A stretch of DNA of 64,000 nt from contig NZ_CP120678.1 of assembly GCF_030273445.1 (NCBI RefSeq), positions 2,395,501 through 2,459,500 of the forward strand, written 5' to 3'. Origin of the DNA: Selenobaculum gibii (GTDB lineage Bacteria > Bacillota > Negativicutes > ICN-92133). Below the pieces are notes generated by a model. It made no database searches and was not told the DNA's origin. It saw nothing but the letters and a program-made list of their open reading frames with translations. The translations under genes were made by a program, and so were the position numbers. This document shows positions 24,825 through 33,831 of the stretch, piece by piece (within the stretch, counting starts at the first letter, position 1; each line of letters starts with the position of its first letter).

Positions 24825-25814
24825 CTACCCCTCTACAAAACCATTTGGATGATTTTGATGCCATTTCCAAGCAGATGCAATTACTTTTTCTACATCTGTA
24901 TATTCAGGCTGCCACCCTAGCTCTTTTTTAATCTTCTCAGAACTAGCAATCAATATCGCAGGATCCCCTGCTCTTCTTGGCGTTATTTCTTTTTTTATCG
25001 TTATTCCCGTGACTTTCTCAGCCGTCTCAATAATTTCTTTTACCGAAAAACCATTGCCATTACCAAGATTATATACCGCAGACTCAGCGCCTTTAAATAA
25101 GGCTTTTAATGATAAAATATGCGCCTTTGCTAAATCATTCACATGAATGTAATCGCGAATGCAAGTCCCATCTTCCGTTGGATAATCATCACCGAAAATT
25201 TTAATCGCATCCCGCTTGCCTAAACAAGTTTGCAACACCAATGGAATCAAATGACTTTCTGGAGTATGATCTTCGCCAATATCTCCATGCTCATCCGCAC
25301 CGCAGGCATTAAAATAACGCAATGCAATATACTTTAATCCATAAGCCTTTGCATAATCAGCCATCGCATTTTCCATAATTAATTTTGTTCTGCCGTAAAC
25401 ATTCGTTGGCTCTTTGCGTGCTGATTCGTCGATTGGAATCAGTTCTGGCTCTCCATAAACAGCGGCAGTTGACGAAAAAACCAGCTTATTTATTCCACAC
25501 TCTTGCATTACATTCAGTAAATTCAAAGTCCCGTTCACATTATTATGATAATATAACTGCGGATTTTCCATCGATTCGCCTACTAAACTATATGCTGCAA
25601 AATGAACAACTGCTTCTATTTTATATTGCTCCATCGTTTCTTTTAAAAGCTTTGTATCGAATAAATCACCTTCAACGAAACAACTATTTTTTACAGATTC
25701 ATGATGCCCTTTTATTAAATTATCATAAACGATGACCCTATGGTCTTCTTTTTCCAGCATTCGAACAGTATGTGAACCTATATATCCAGCTCCACCCGTA
25801 ACTAGTATACGCAA
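24825..25814 (-). CDS. galE: UDP-glucose 4-epimerase
   Basis: GalE interconverts UDP-glucose and UDP-galactose using bound NAD. The 329-aa protein has the Rossmann loop VTGGAGYIGSH near residue 5, HFAAYSLVGES near 80, the catalytic SSTAAVYGE (near 120) and YGRTK (near 145), ALRYFNACGAD near 170 and GDDYPTEDGTCIRDYIHV near 225. I choose TTG 25814 over 25829 because GGAGG is 8 nt upstream, and it gives the standard RILVTGG opening. It is first in a two-gene unit with the SbmA-type exporter. Confidence 0.94.
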   Translation of the reverse strand: MRILVTGGAGYIGSHTVRMLEKEDHRVIVYDNLIKGHHESVKNSCFVEGDLFDTKLLKETMEQYKIEAVVHFAAYSLVGESMENPQLYYHNNVNGTLNLLNVMQECGINKLVFSSTAAVYGEPELIPIDESARKEPTNVYGRTKLIMENAMADYAKAYGLKYIALRYFNACGADEHGDIGEDHTPESHLIPLVLQTCLGKRDAIKIFGDDYPTEDGTCIRDYIHVNDLAKAHILSLKALFKGAESAVYNLGNGNGFSVKEIIETAEKVTGITIKKEITPRRAGDPAILIASSEKIKKELGWQPEYTDVEKVIASAWKWHQNHPNGFVEG

Positions 25815-25973
25815 AACATCCGCCTCCAATTAACATATTAATCTTCAGTATAAATTGATTTTTTTTACACTGCAACTATTTTAGGAAAATAATTGTGATT
25901 CATTCCCCTTGCAGGAAATCAACGAAACATGTAGAATGAGCTTTGAATAGCTGAAAAGAATGGAGGTATTTCC

Positions 25974-26639
25974 ATGCCCGACTTAAACCCATTTCCAATA
26001 CAATTAGCTTTATTCATTTTACTTTTTGCTAGCCTTGAAATTGCATTGATTATAAAAGACAAACATAAGCTTGCTGTCATTTTAGCCTGCTCTTTTACCT
26101 TAGTCTTTCCTCTTATGTTGCCTAAACCAATCGATACTGATTCAACGGTGCGTTTAACCATCGCTGAGCAGGAAGAGCTTGTCAAGGAACATGAAATATT
26201 TTCTGAATGGTATACCGACTACAACAAAACAATAGATCGATTGGATTCACTTTGGCAAAAATATCATCGAATTACTAGACTTGTCCAAGATGATGAAATT
26301 CAAATCATTAACGCTTCTATTCGGATGGACCAAATAAATGAAGATTCCCAAGCTATAAACGAAGAAATTGAAAAATTAAAAGTTCCCGAGCAATTATCGC
26401 CAGAAATACGCATGCAAATACAACAAATCATCACAAAAACACAAGAATATTCAAAACTTCAACACTTAATTGTTGAGAAAAGTGCACATGCATTAGATAG
26501 CCAAAATAGCAAGAATAAAAACCGGGAATTAATCGTTAGAGAATTACAATCAATATTAATTCTTAACAATCAACCAAATTTAGATGTTTTGCCCCATATT
26601 GCAAACATAAAAGATTACTTTTCCTCAAAAAAAATCTAA
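25974..26639 (+). CDS. Membrane-anchored coiled-coil protein, 221 aa, unknown
   Basis: I do not recognise a family. Residues 8-22 and 32-48 are two short hydrophobic helices, so the protein is probably anchored at its N-terminus. Residues 60-180 are highly charged and helical with heptad-like spacing (EEIEKLKVPEQLSPEIRMQI), suggesting a coiled coil, and the tail is polar. No Cys, catalytic motif or repeat is visible. The start ATG 25974 has a clear GGAGGT site. It is a single gene followed by a terminator shared with the convergent GGDEF gene. Confidence 0.75.
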   Translation: MPDLNPFPIQLALFILLFASLEIALIIKDKHKLAVILACSFTLVFPLMLPKPIDTDSTVRLTIAEQEELVKEHEIFSEWYTDYNKTIDRLDSLWQKYHRITRLVQDDEIQIINASIRMDQINEDSQAINEEIEKLKVPEQLSPEIRMQIQQIITKTQEYSKLQHLIVEKSAHALDSQNSKNKNRELIVRELQSILILNNQPNLDVLPHIANIKDYFSSKKI

Positions 26640-26662
26640 TTTATACTTTCACCAGATTCAAA

Positions 26663-26697
26663 AAAAGGATTGACCGCTTAACGCTGTCAATCCTTTT
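26663..26697. terminator. Bidirectional terminator
   Basis: AAAAGGATTGAC (26663-26674) pairs with GTCAATCCTTTT (26686-26697). It just overlaps the stop of the GGDEF gene at 26696. Confidence 0.85.
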
Positions 26698-27373
26698 ACG
26701 CTTCCATAACCATCGTGGTAACTGAATTTTTCATTTTCTTTGCATGGTATAACATGTGGTCCATTTCCTGTATTAAGGCGGTTGTTCTAGCAGCTTCCCC
26801 AACCTCAATTACCCCAACACTTACTGTTACATATTCACATTCTTCTGCCACGGTTTTACGAATACGCTCGGCAATCAGTTTTGCACAAGCTAAATCTGTA
26901 TATGGAAAAATAATAACAAATTCATCTCCACCTATACGGACAATTGAATCTGTAGCTCTTATATTTGCCTTTAATACATCAGCAACTTTTCTTATCGCTT
27001 TATCACCAAAATCATGACCATAACAATCATTGATCTTTTTAAAGTCATCCATATCAATTAAAGCTAAACATAAATCATTTCCGTTCTTCTCTTTACCTTT
27101 TAGTTCGGCTTTAATTCGAGTCGAAAAATATTTACGGTTCCAAGTATCCGTCAAGAAATCACGATATGCCCAATGATGGAGAATACTTATAATTCTTCCG
27201 ATTAACAATCCCAAGGAAGCTAATATCACAGTAAAAAACAGCCACATTGTACTCATCGTAATATCGACAGCCTCTAACTCTATAGCTAGGCTGATTCCAT
27301 ACATAATCAAACCCACGAAAAGGCCGCCTATCCCCAAAACATATTTAGCGTTTTGAAATAATTGATGTTTCAC
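26696..27373 (-). CDS. Membrane diguanylate cyclase (GGDEF)
   Basis: This 225-aa protein should make cyclic di-GMP. Two N-terminal helices (about 9-30 and 37-60) anchor it, leaving almost no sensor domain. The GGDEF domain runs from about 68, with DFLTDTWNRKYFS, LALIDMDDFKKINDCYGHDF near 105 and RIGGDEFVIIF near 145. The active site is intact, and RATD five residues before GGDEF is the RxxD inhibitory site for product feedback. The start is GTG 27373 behind GGGGATAGAGAA. It lies close to a PHP phosphatase and a GGDEF-EAL gene on the same strand, but with gaps of over 100 bp. Confidence 0.9.
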   Translation of the reverse strand: MKHQLFQNAKYVLGIGGLFVGLIMYGISLAIELEAVDITMSTMWLFFTVILASLGLLIGRIISILHHWAYRDFLTDTWNRKYFSTRIKAELKGKEKNGNDLCLALIDMDDFKKINDCYGHDFGDKAIRKVADVLKANIRATDSIVRIGGDEFVIIFPYTDLACAKLIAERIRKTVAEECEYVTVSVGVIEVGEAARTTALIQEMDHMLYHAKKMKNSVTTMVMEA

Positions 27374-27611
27374 TTCTCTATCCCCTCGTCAAACATACTG
27401 CAAAATCCATTTTACTGAGGAACCCATATGCAAATTAATTTCCTTACAATCTCTTTGCTGAGAAAATAAGAAAAGCTATCTATCTGCGCTTATAAGAAAA
27501 ATATAATAAATGAAACAGTAGTAATTATTTTGTTTATCATAGCATAACCACCATATTTTGTCTATGAAAATTCTGACATAAGGTAAACAAAAAAATTCGA
27601 CTACAAAGCAC

Positions 27612-28385
27612 TCATTCCGCCATAATTATAGGTTTTCTCGAACTAAAATATACTGGTTGAAGTCCACATTCTTTAGCAAATGAATTCGCCGTTGTAAAAT
27701 AATTCCCTACTGCTTGTGGCGTATGAGCATCAGACCCAAAAGTGACAAATTCCCCACCACTCGCTTTAAATTGTTTATAAATAGGCATTAAAGCATCTAT
27801 CACTTTTTTATCACCAAAACGCCTTGTATTAATCTCCATCGCTAGCCCTTTATCGGCCGCAATTTGAAGAATTAAGTCAATCTGCTCTTTAAATTCATGA
27901 TAGTGAATTTCTGGATCGACATACTTCCCATAACGAGCAATATAATCTATGTGCCCTAACGAATCAATAAAATCATACATCTCCAGACATTTCAGCATAG
28001 CATTAAAGTATTCATTATAAACTTTTGCTTTTTCCCTGCCTTGATAGAAAATATCATAGTAGATATCAATATTTCCAACCATGTGGATTGAACCAATCAC
28101 ATAATCAAAAGGGTACTGTATAATGACTTTTTTCAATGCATCTAAGCATTCTGGGCGCATTCCTATTTCAATTCCCAACTTAACATCATTGCCACGATAT
28201 TTTTTATACTTTTTAAAATACTCATCAAAATCAAAAGTAAAATCGGCTAAATCAGGATAATTATAATCCAAATGCTCCGTTGTAATGATTCCAATTTTCT
28301 GTTTGTCAGCTTCTCGTTTTGCCTCTTCAAATAACATTGTAGAATCGGCTGAAAAATCTGTATGTAAATGTGAATCAAAAATCAT
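27612..28385 (-). CDS. PHP-domain phosphatase (histidinol-phosphatase-like)
   Basis: The 257-aa protein begins with DSHLHTDFSADS, the metal-binding HxH of PHP phosphoesterases, followed by TTEHLDY near residue 38, EIGMRPE near 74, the GSIHMV motif near 97, SLGHIDYIARYG near 145, EINTRR near 185 and TFGSDAHTP near 215. These match the histidinol phosphatase HisJ/HisK family, which dephosphorylates histidinol phosphate in histidine synthesis. No his genes are nearby, so another small phosphate ester substrate is possible. The start ATG 28385 is preceded by GGAGGATTTG. Confidence 0.85.
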   Translation of the reverse strand: MIFDSHLHTDFSADSTMLFEEAKREADKQKIGIITTEHLDYNYPDLADFTFDFDEYFKKYKKYRGNDVKLGIEIGMRPECLDALKKVIIQYPFDYVIGSIHMVGNIDIYYDIFYQGREKAKVYNEYFNAMLKCLEMYDFIDSLGHIDYIARYGKYVDPEIHYHEFKEQIDLILQIAADKGLAMEINTRRFGDKKVIDALMPIYKQFKASGGEFVTFGSDAHTPQAVGNYFTTANSFAKECGLQPVYFSSRKPIIMAE

Positions 28386-28512
28386 AAAACAAATCCTCCA
28401 AACAAAACATCATTGCGACTTACCCATGTTATCCTTTTCTAAATCTTAAGCTTTATCTAAAAAATGAAATGTTACTAGCATTCATTTTAATAACATGCCA
28501 ATACTTCTAAAG

Positions 28513-29952
28513 TTAACTTTTGCTTAATTGCTGTTTTACCTTTTGATTATTCAAGTAATGCTTTAAATCTTCTAACGGCATTGGCTTTGCATAAAAATAT
28601 CCCTGCGCCATGTCACATCCAATCCCAAGCAAAAACTCTGCTTGCTCTTTTGTTTCGACACCCTCACATACTATATTTAAATCAATATTCTTTGCCAAAA
28701 CAACCACTTGTTTTATAATTTCACGCTGCTTTGCCGATACTTCGCTTGGCTTCAAAAAACCTTTATCTAATTTTAATATATTCACTGGAATTTCGTATAG
28801 TGCATTTAAAAAAGAATATCCGGCGCCAAAGTCGTCCATAGAAATATTAAACCCATATTCTCTAAATTTCGTTAAAACTTCAATTAAATATTGTGCATTA
28901 TGCGTAAATGCACTTTCTGTAATTTCAAATTCAATATATTTCGGTGCAATATTATACTTTTTTGTTAATCCCATAATTTCATCATACAAATTTTTATTTT
29001 CAGCATGACATCTTGATAAGTTTATTGATACGGGTACAATATCCAGCCCCAATTCAACCCAATTACGAATTTGTTTTAGCACTTCCTCATAAACATAGAA
29101 ATCAAGTTTTATGATTGCACCCGTTTGTTCAAACTGTGGAATAAAATCATTTGGTGGAATAATTTTTCCATCCTTTTTTTGCCAGCGCACGAGTGCTTCC
29201 ACTCCTACTACATCTCCACTAGATAGAGTGACCTTAGGCTGATAATACACAATAAATTCCCGATTCGCTAGTGCAGAAGAAAACGACCGCATCATTTCTG
29301 CACTTTGCCAAAATCTAAGTTTCATATTTTGATTATAAATATTATGTTTTGCCCCTAGTTCATTCACATCTTTCTGCGCTAGTCTTGCATTATCAATCGC
29401 ATGTAACACATTGATTGTTTTATCTTCAATAATATATACCCCGACTTTAGCGGAAATATTGCTTCCGGGATATTTTTTATTTTCGCGCTCACTAAAATAA
29501 CCACTATAATAGTTAATCTTATCTTTTATCATATTTTCATCAGCCTGATAATCTGACATCTCTGAAAACAAAATAAATTTGTCAGCTGACTCTCGACAGC
29601 CACATAAAATCATTTTATTATGAAAAGTTAGATCCTTAGCAAAGTCACAAAGGACATCATCACCCGCTTCATAGCCATATTTATCATTAAAGTACTTAAA
29701 ATTCACCAAATTAATGTAGATAATCAAAAATTTTTGTGTTGCATTGCTTTGCAATAAAATATCTGAAACTGTTTTTTTAAAGTAATTAAAATTCATTAGC
29801 CCAGTCAATTCATCGTAACTTATTGCAATGTCCAATAATTGCTCAATTGTAATTGTTCCTTTAGCTAATGCATCTTTTAACTTCTCTATACAAACTTGTT
29901 TCCGATGATCATGCTGCATATATCTCTTAGTTATTTCAACTATAGATTCCAC
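28513..29952 (-). CDS. GGDEF-EAL protein, probable c-di-GMP phosphodiesterase
   Basis: The 479-aa protein has a GGDEF-like domain (about 45-185) and an EAL domain (about 215-465). The first is degenerate: the signature position reads RESADKFILF, so cyclase activity is unlikely. The EAL domain keeps GVEALVRW, SINLSR, EITESAF, SMDDFGAGYSF, LKLDKGFL, VCEGVET and QGYFYAKP, which supply the metal ligands and catalytic Glu/Lys, so it likely hydrolyses c-di-GMP. No membrane segment is visible, so it should be cytosolic. The start is GTG 29952 with GGGG upstream. It opposes the nearby cyclase at 26696. Confidence 0.9.
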   Translation of the reverse strand: MESIVEITKRYMQHDHRKQVCIEKLKDALAKGTITIEQLLDIAISYDELTGLMNFNYFKKTVSDILLQSNATQKFLIIYINLVNFKYFNDKYGYEAGDDVLCDFAKDLTFHNKMILCGCRESADKFILFSEMSDYQADENMIKDKINYYSGYFSERENKKYPGSNISAKVGVYIIEDKTINVLHAIDNARLAQKDVNELGAKHNIYNQNMKLRFWQSAEMMRSFSSALANREFIVYYQPKVTLSSGDVVGVEALVRWQKKDGKIIPPNDFIPQFEQTGAIIKLDFYVYEEVLKQIRNWVELGLDIVPVSINLSRCHAENKNLYDEIMGLTKKYNIAPKYIEFEITESAFTHNAQYLIEVLTKFREYGFNISMDDFGAGYSFLNALYEIPVNILKLDKGFLKPSEVSAKQREIIKQVVVLAKNIDLNIVCEGVETKEQAEFLLGIGCDMAQGYFYAKPMPLEDLKHYLNNQKVKQQLSKS

Positions 29953-30136
29953 TTATATAGCCCCACTTTCACAACGTACCCTTGACATCTTTTAGATATA
30001 TTCTGGAGTAATTTTTCTACAACTTATCTACTTTAAACATATTGAATATCATGGAATTTTTAGTCTATTTATCATTCTTATTTATATCGCTATTTCTTAC
30101 GGTATTTCCCCCTCAGCCCTTTGCACCGACCTAAAA

Positions 30137-30172
30137 AACCTTGCATTGCATTCATAAATGCAGCGCAAGGTT
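30137..30172 (-). terminator. Terminator of the feo operon
   Basis: AACCTTGC (30137-30144) pairs with GCAAGGTT (30165-30172), with inner CATT/AATG pairing. On the minus strand TTTTTTAGG follows. It starts 1 bp after the stop of the Cys-rich gene. Confidence 0.85.
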
Positions 30173-30173
30173 A

Positions 30174-30350
30174 TCAATCTATGCTGCGCACTTCTTTCGG
30201 ATACGAAAGCTCTTTACTTTTACTACATTTCCTGCAATTTCCGTTACATTTCAAAATTAGCAAAGCATTGCACCTCATGCATCTTAACTCATTTACATTT
30301 ACATTTTCATACCCACATTGAGGACAGACGATATTAATACAATGCTTCAT
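30174..30350 (-). CDS. Small Cys-rich zinc-ribbon protein coupled to feoB, 58 aa
   Basis: A 58-codon gene starts with ATG 30350 overlapping the feoB stop (ATGA) and ends directly at the operon terminator. The protein begins MKHCINIVCPQCGYENV. CPQCG (Cys 9 and 12) with CMRC (Cys 24 and 27) forms a zinc-ribbon pattern, and a second cluster follows as KCNGNCRKC (Cys 35, 39, 42). Many feo operons end with a small third protein (FeoC or a Cys-rich FeoB-associated protein), so this is a candidate for that role. The soluble ribbon type here lacks a membrane helix. Function is inferred from position only. Confidence 0.75.
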   Translation of the reverse strand: MKHCINIVCPQCGYENVNVNELRCMRCNALLILKCNGNCRKCSKSKELSYPKEVRSID

Positions 30351-32194
30351 TTAATAATCACCTGCGCTACAATGCCACCGATGGCAAATGCAGCTACCCA
30401 GGACCCTAACCAAATTAACGCCCCTTCAAGTTTACCACGTTCCTTAAACATCACGATAACCGAGGCAATACAAGGTACAAATAAGGTAATCGTAATCAAT
30501 GCAACAATCATCTGCGCCGGTTCTAACATCATATTTGCCAATCCCGCCGCACCAAAATCACGGCGAATTAGCCCCATAATAAATACATTTGCTGTCTCTT
30601 TTGGCAACTTTAATATTCCTGTGGTCAATGGTGCTAAAGCATCTTGGATTATGACTAATACATTGGTTACTTCAAGCGTTGTCACGATTGCTGCACCAAG
30701 TGCAAAAATCGGTGCAGCTTCTTTTATAAAAGCTACCGATTTCGTCATCATTTTTGTCAATACATTATCTAAGCGTGGTAACCGAATCGGCGGTAAATCA
30801 ATAAGTAAATCCGTTGGCTTTCCCGGTAAAATCATATGAAGTGCTTTACCAACAATCCCTAGAGTCAATAACATCACCAATATGTAGACTACTATATATT
30901 TTGCTCCAATACCAGCCAGCAGACCTGCGATAACACCAAGCTGAGCTGAACATGGAATTGCCAAACCCAGAAGCGCTACCGCAATCGTTCGTTCGCGTTC
31001 CGATCCCATTAATCGTGTAGAGATTGTTGCCATCGTTACACAGCCAAACCCGAGGATCATCGGAATAACTGCCCGCCCATTTAACCCTACCATATTCATG
31101 ATGCGGTCAATCAACGTAGCTAAACGCGGTAAATACCCTGAATCCTCCATAATGGACATAATAAAGTAAAAGCCTAAGACCAAAGGTAACAAAAGACCAA
31201 ACACATACGTTACCGTCATCGTCAATATGCCAAATTCACCAATTAAATATGCACCTAGAATTGAATATTCTGGAATAAATAAACCTACAACATTTCTGAC
31301 TATTGGTTCATAATAGCCCCGCATAATAAGATCTTCTGTAATATCAACGATATCTTGTGCAACAAAAACACCAATTAAGTAGTACATCAACGTAACTGCC
31401 ACAGCTAAAATAATGCTACCGCTTATTGGTCTAAGCATCATTCTTCCTATTTTGGTAGAAAGCGATGATCCTTCGTGAGTTATCGAAACAATACGATCAA
31501 CAATTTCATTGACCCGTTCACGACGTGCTTGATAGATTGTTTCACGGTGCTCTCGAGGCATCGTTTTATGCCTAGCCGAAACGTGAATATCGCCCTCCGC
31601 AATTAGTAAGGCATCAGCTTGACTGCAAGTATCATCAACGATACCATGGATTGCTTTTCTTACATAATTAGGTTGTTTCCCAACTTGCGCTGCATAAAGC
31701 TTTTCCTTTACCTCTTTTATCCCAACACCTTTTACCGCTACAGCTGGTATAATTGGTACACCTAGTTCACTTTCTAATTTCTTCAAATCGATACGGATTC
31801 CTTGTTTACGTACGTCATCCATCATATTTAATACAATAACCATTGGAATTCCCGTATCAATCACCTGCAACGTTAGAAACAAATCACGTTCCAAATGAAC
31901 TGCATCAACAACATTAACAATAATATCTGCCGATAAAATAACATCTCTTGCTACTTTTTCTTCATCATTAAAAGAAGATATCCCATAGACACCTGGCGTA
32001 TCCATCACAATATCTCCACCAAATTTCCCATGCGAAATATCTACCGTTGTCCCAGGGAAATTTGATACGTCAACATAAATCCCCGTTAATGCATTAAAAA
32101 AAACTGATTTCCCAACATTCGGATTCCCAACCAAAACAATTTTTTTCGCTCCATGGGGAATTTCTATATGAGAAAGTTCATCATGACATCCCAC
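30347..32194 (-). CDS. feoB: Ferrous iron transport protein B
   Basis: FeoB is the GTPase-coupled membrane transporter for Fe(II). The 615-aa protein has the N-terminal G domain: G1 GNPNVGKS near residue 24, G2 Thr in FPGTTV near 47, G3 DTPGVYG near 65 and G4 NMMD near 122. A helical stretch with the cytosolic GDI region follows, then membrane helices from about 270 with GFGCVTMATISTR near 395 and IPCSAQLG near 425, the conserved Cys-bearing gates. The start is GTG 32194 behind GAGGTGG. It follows feoA by 43 bp and overlaps the small Cys-rich gene by 4 bp. Confidence 0.95.
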   Translation of the reverse strand: MGCHDELSHIEIPHGAKKIVLVGNPNVGKSVFFNALTGIYVDVSNFPGTTVDISHGKFGGDIVMDTPGVYGISSFNDEEKVARDVILSADIIVNVVDAVHLERDLFLTLQVIDTGIPMVIVLNMMDDVRKQGIRIDLKKLESELGVPIIPAVAVKGVGIKEVKEKLYAAQVGKQPNYVRKAIHGIVDDTCSQADALLIAEGDIHVSARHKTMPREHRETIYQARRERVNEIVDRIVSITHEGSSLSTKIGRMMLRPISGSIILAVAVTLMYYLIGVFVAQDIVDITEDLIMRGYYEPIVRNVVGLFIPEYSILGAYLIGEFGILTMTVTYVFGLLLPLVLGFYFIMSIMEDSGYLPRLATLIDRIMNMVGLNGRAVIPMILGFGCVTMATISTRLMGSERERTIAVALLGLAIPCSAQLGVIAGLLAGIGAKYIVVYILVMLLTLGIVGKALHMILPGKPTDLLIDLPPIRLPRLDNVLTKMMTKSVAFIKEAAPIFALGAAIVTTLEVTNVLVIIQDALAPLTTGILKLPKETANVFIMGLIRRDFGAAGLANMMLEPAQMIVALITITLFVPCIASVIVMFKERGKLEGALIWLGSWVAAFAIGGIVAQVIIK

Positions 32195-32237
32195 AAAACC
32201 ACCTCAAACTTTCCTAACACCTAAATCAAGTCTTACT

Positions 32238-32456
32238 TTATATCAATTCCACTTGAATTCGCTTTGCCAATTGCCGTCCGATTGCAATCTCCTGTTTCGA
32301 CCGCGATAGTACAATTGGGCCTGCAAAAATTTTTTCTATACAAACAACCTCAGAGCCAACGGAAATGCCAAAACGAATCGCTTGCGCACGTGCTTGTTGA
32401 TCAGGAATATCCAATATTCTAATTCTAGCGCCTCGCACAACTTCATCTAAGGTCAT
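32238..32456 (-). CDS. feoA: Ferrous iron transport protein A
   Basis: FeoA is a small SH3-like cytosolic partner required for FeoB activity. The 72 aa show the fold signature: a beta-rich start TLDEVVRGARIRILDIPD, then RAQAIRFGISVGSEVVCIEK and a final GRQLAKRIQVEL. It is the first gene of the feo operon, with ATG 32456 behind GGGGGG. The promoter at 32511-32539 is near-consensus. Confidence 0.93.
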   Translation of the reverse strand: MTLDEVVRGARIRILDIPDQQARAQAIRFGISVGSEVVCIEKIFAGPIVLSRSKQEIAIGRQLAKRIQVELI

Positions 32457-32510
32457 CTTTTAGCCCCCTTATATTTAAAGATTAACATTTTATTATACAA
32501 TACAGGATTC

Positions 32511-32539
32511 ATTGTATTAATATTGATTATTAATGTCAA
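32511..32539 (-). promoter_or_regulatory. feoA promoter with AT-rich dyad in the spacer
   Basis: On the minus strand TTGACA (32539-32534) and TACAAT (32516-32511) are 17 bp apart. The spacer and flanks contain ATTAATA-5 bp-TATTAAT, an inverted repeat where an iron-responsive repressor such as Fur could bind. The repressor identity is inference. Confidence 0.7.
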
Positions 32540-32695
32540 TACTACTGTAATAAAAGTATGCACGAAAAGCACGCCTATTCTTAATCATATAAAAACTGTA
32601 AAATTCGACAAAAAATCTTTATTTTTTGCAAAACCCCATTGACTGGGTAGTTATACTACATCTATAATTAAATTAGTTATATTTACTAAAAGGAC

Positions 32696-33577
32696 GTGAG
32701 TAAAATTAATACATCAGAATCTTATGAGGCTATCATAAAAAATAATTACAATACCTTACGATCCTCAGAAAAAAAAGTAGCAGATTATATCTTATTACAT
32801 AGCAATTCTATTCATACAATGTCGCTCTCACAATTATCACTTAGCGCAGGAGTAAGCGAACCAACGGTGATGAGATTCGTAAAGAACCTCGGGTTTTCAG
32901 GCTACAGCCATTTTAAATTAAAACTGGCAAGTGATTTAGGCCGTGAAGCCGCATTAGATCACAATAATGATTTACTGATCGATCTTCACATTAGCCGCGA
33001 GGATAATACCAAAGATGTTCCCGCAAAACTTATCGCAATGACAACCAAAGCACTAGAAGATACCCTAAAACTTGTCGACATAAGAAATTATCAAAAAGCA
33101 ATCGACATGGTTGTTAATGCCAGATTAATTGATGTATACGGCGTTGGAAATTCTGGCAGCATTGCAAATGACCTTACGAATAAATTTCTTCGCATTGGCT
33201 TAACCTGCCGTTCGTATACCGATAACCATTTACAACAAATTTGTGCTACACATCTAACAAGAGATGATGTTGCAATCGCCATCTCACATTCTGGTAGCAC
33301 AATGGACATTGTCGATACCTTAAAACTAGCAAAACAATCTGGAGCAAAAACAATTGCAATTACCAATTTCAAAGCATCTACAATCACACAATACGCGGAT
33401 TTATGTTTCTTCACCGGCGACTTAGAAACATCCTTTTATAGCGAAACGATGTGTTCGCGTATTTCCCAACTCGCCTGTGTAGATATGCTCTATATGGGGG
33501 TTCTTCTCAGCGACTATGATAAATATACACAAAGAATCAATAAAACAAACCTTGTTGTCAGTGCACGCAATTATTAA
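32696..33577 (+). CDS. RpiR/MurR-family transcriptional regulator
   Basis: The 293-aa protein has an N-terminal HTH_6 domain (LRSSEKKVADYILLHSNSIH, then SLSQLSLSAGVSEPTVMRFV) and a C-terminal SIS sugar-phosphate-binding domain with DVYGVGNSGSIANDL near residue 150 and AIAISHSGSTMDIVDTLKL near 200. Such proteins sense phosphosugars. The start is taken as GTG 32696. Its ribosome site AAAGGA is rather close, but the N-terminus matches family length. No sugar genes are adjacent, and the gene is bounded by its own terminator, so its targets are not visible here. Confidence 0.88.
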   Translation: MSKINTSESYEAIIKNNYNTLRSSEKKVADYILLHSNSIHTMSLSQLSLSAGVSEPTVMRFVKNLGFSGYSHFKLKLASDLGREAALDHNNDLLIDLHISREDNTKDVPAKLIAMTTKALEDTLKLVDIRNYQKAIDMVVNARLIDVYGVGNSGSIANDLTNKFLRIGLTCRSYTDNHLQQICATHLTRDDVAIAISHSGSTMDIVDTLKLAKQSGAKTIAITNFKASTITQYADLCFFTGDLETSFYSETMCSRISQLACVDMLYMGVLLSDYDKYTQRINKTNLVVSARNY

Positions 33578-33580
33578 GCA

Positions 33581-33622
33581 AAACAGCCTTCTGATATAAT
33601 TTTTCATATCAAAAGGCTGTTT
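33581..33622 (+). terminator. Terminator after the rpiR-type gene
   Basis: AAACAGCCTT with TGATAT pairs with ATATCA and AAGGCTGTTT, followed by TTTT. Confidence 0.85.
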
Positions 33623-33632
33623 TTTACTTATT

Positions 33633-33820
33633 TTATCCGATGATTAACCCTCTCGTCTATCGAAATAATTGATTCACACAAACTCAAAGATTTTGGTTCT
33701 CTTCTTGTAAGACTCCCGTCTTCTACAAGCGGGAGTTATACCAAGAGGGCACAGGCGAGCGGCCAAATCCCTGGATAACGATTTTTGAAATTCAGCTGGA
33801 GTGAAAACTCCAGCTGAATT
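33633..33820 (+). repeat. Two-hairpin dispersed repeat, longest copy
   Basis: This non-coding element starts TTATCCGATGATTAACC. It has a first hairpin ACTCCCG/CGGGAGT at 33712-33736, a linker containing GGCGAGCGG and CCCTGGATAACG, and a last perfect 14-bp hairpin AATTCAGCTGGAGT/ACTCCAGCTGAATT at 33789-33820. The same order of blocks occurs at 51932-52045 and, decayed, at 36401-36577, and with the middle missing at 60657-60711. It lies between convergent genes. The last hairpin could also end the TSCPD gene transcript. Confidence 0.75.
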
Positions 33821-33831
33821 AAGAACTCTGT

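Noticed and set aside
30318-30839. Plus-strand frame of 173 codons within feoB
   Set aside because: It is antisense to the conserved feoB membrane region, and its low-complexity Ala/Asn/Ile composition is typical of antisense frames.
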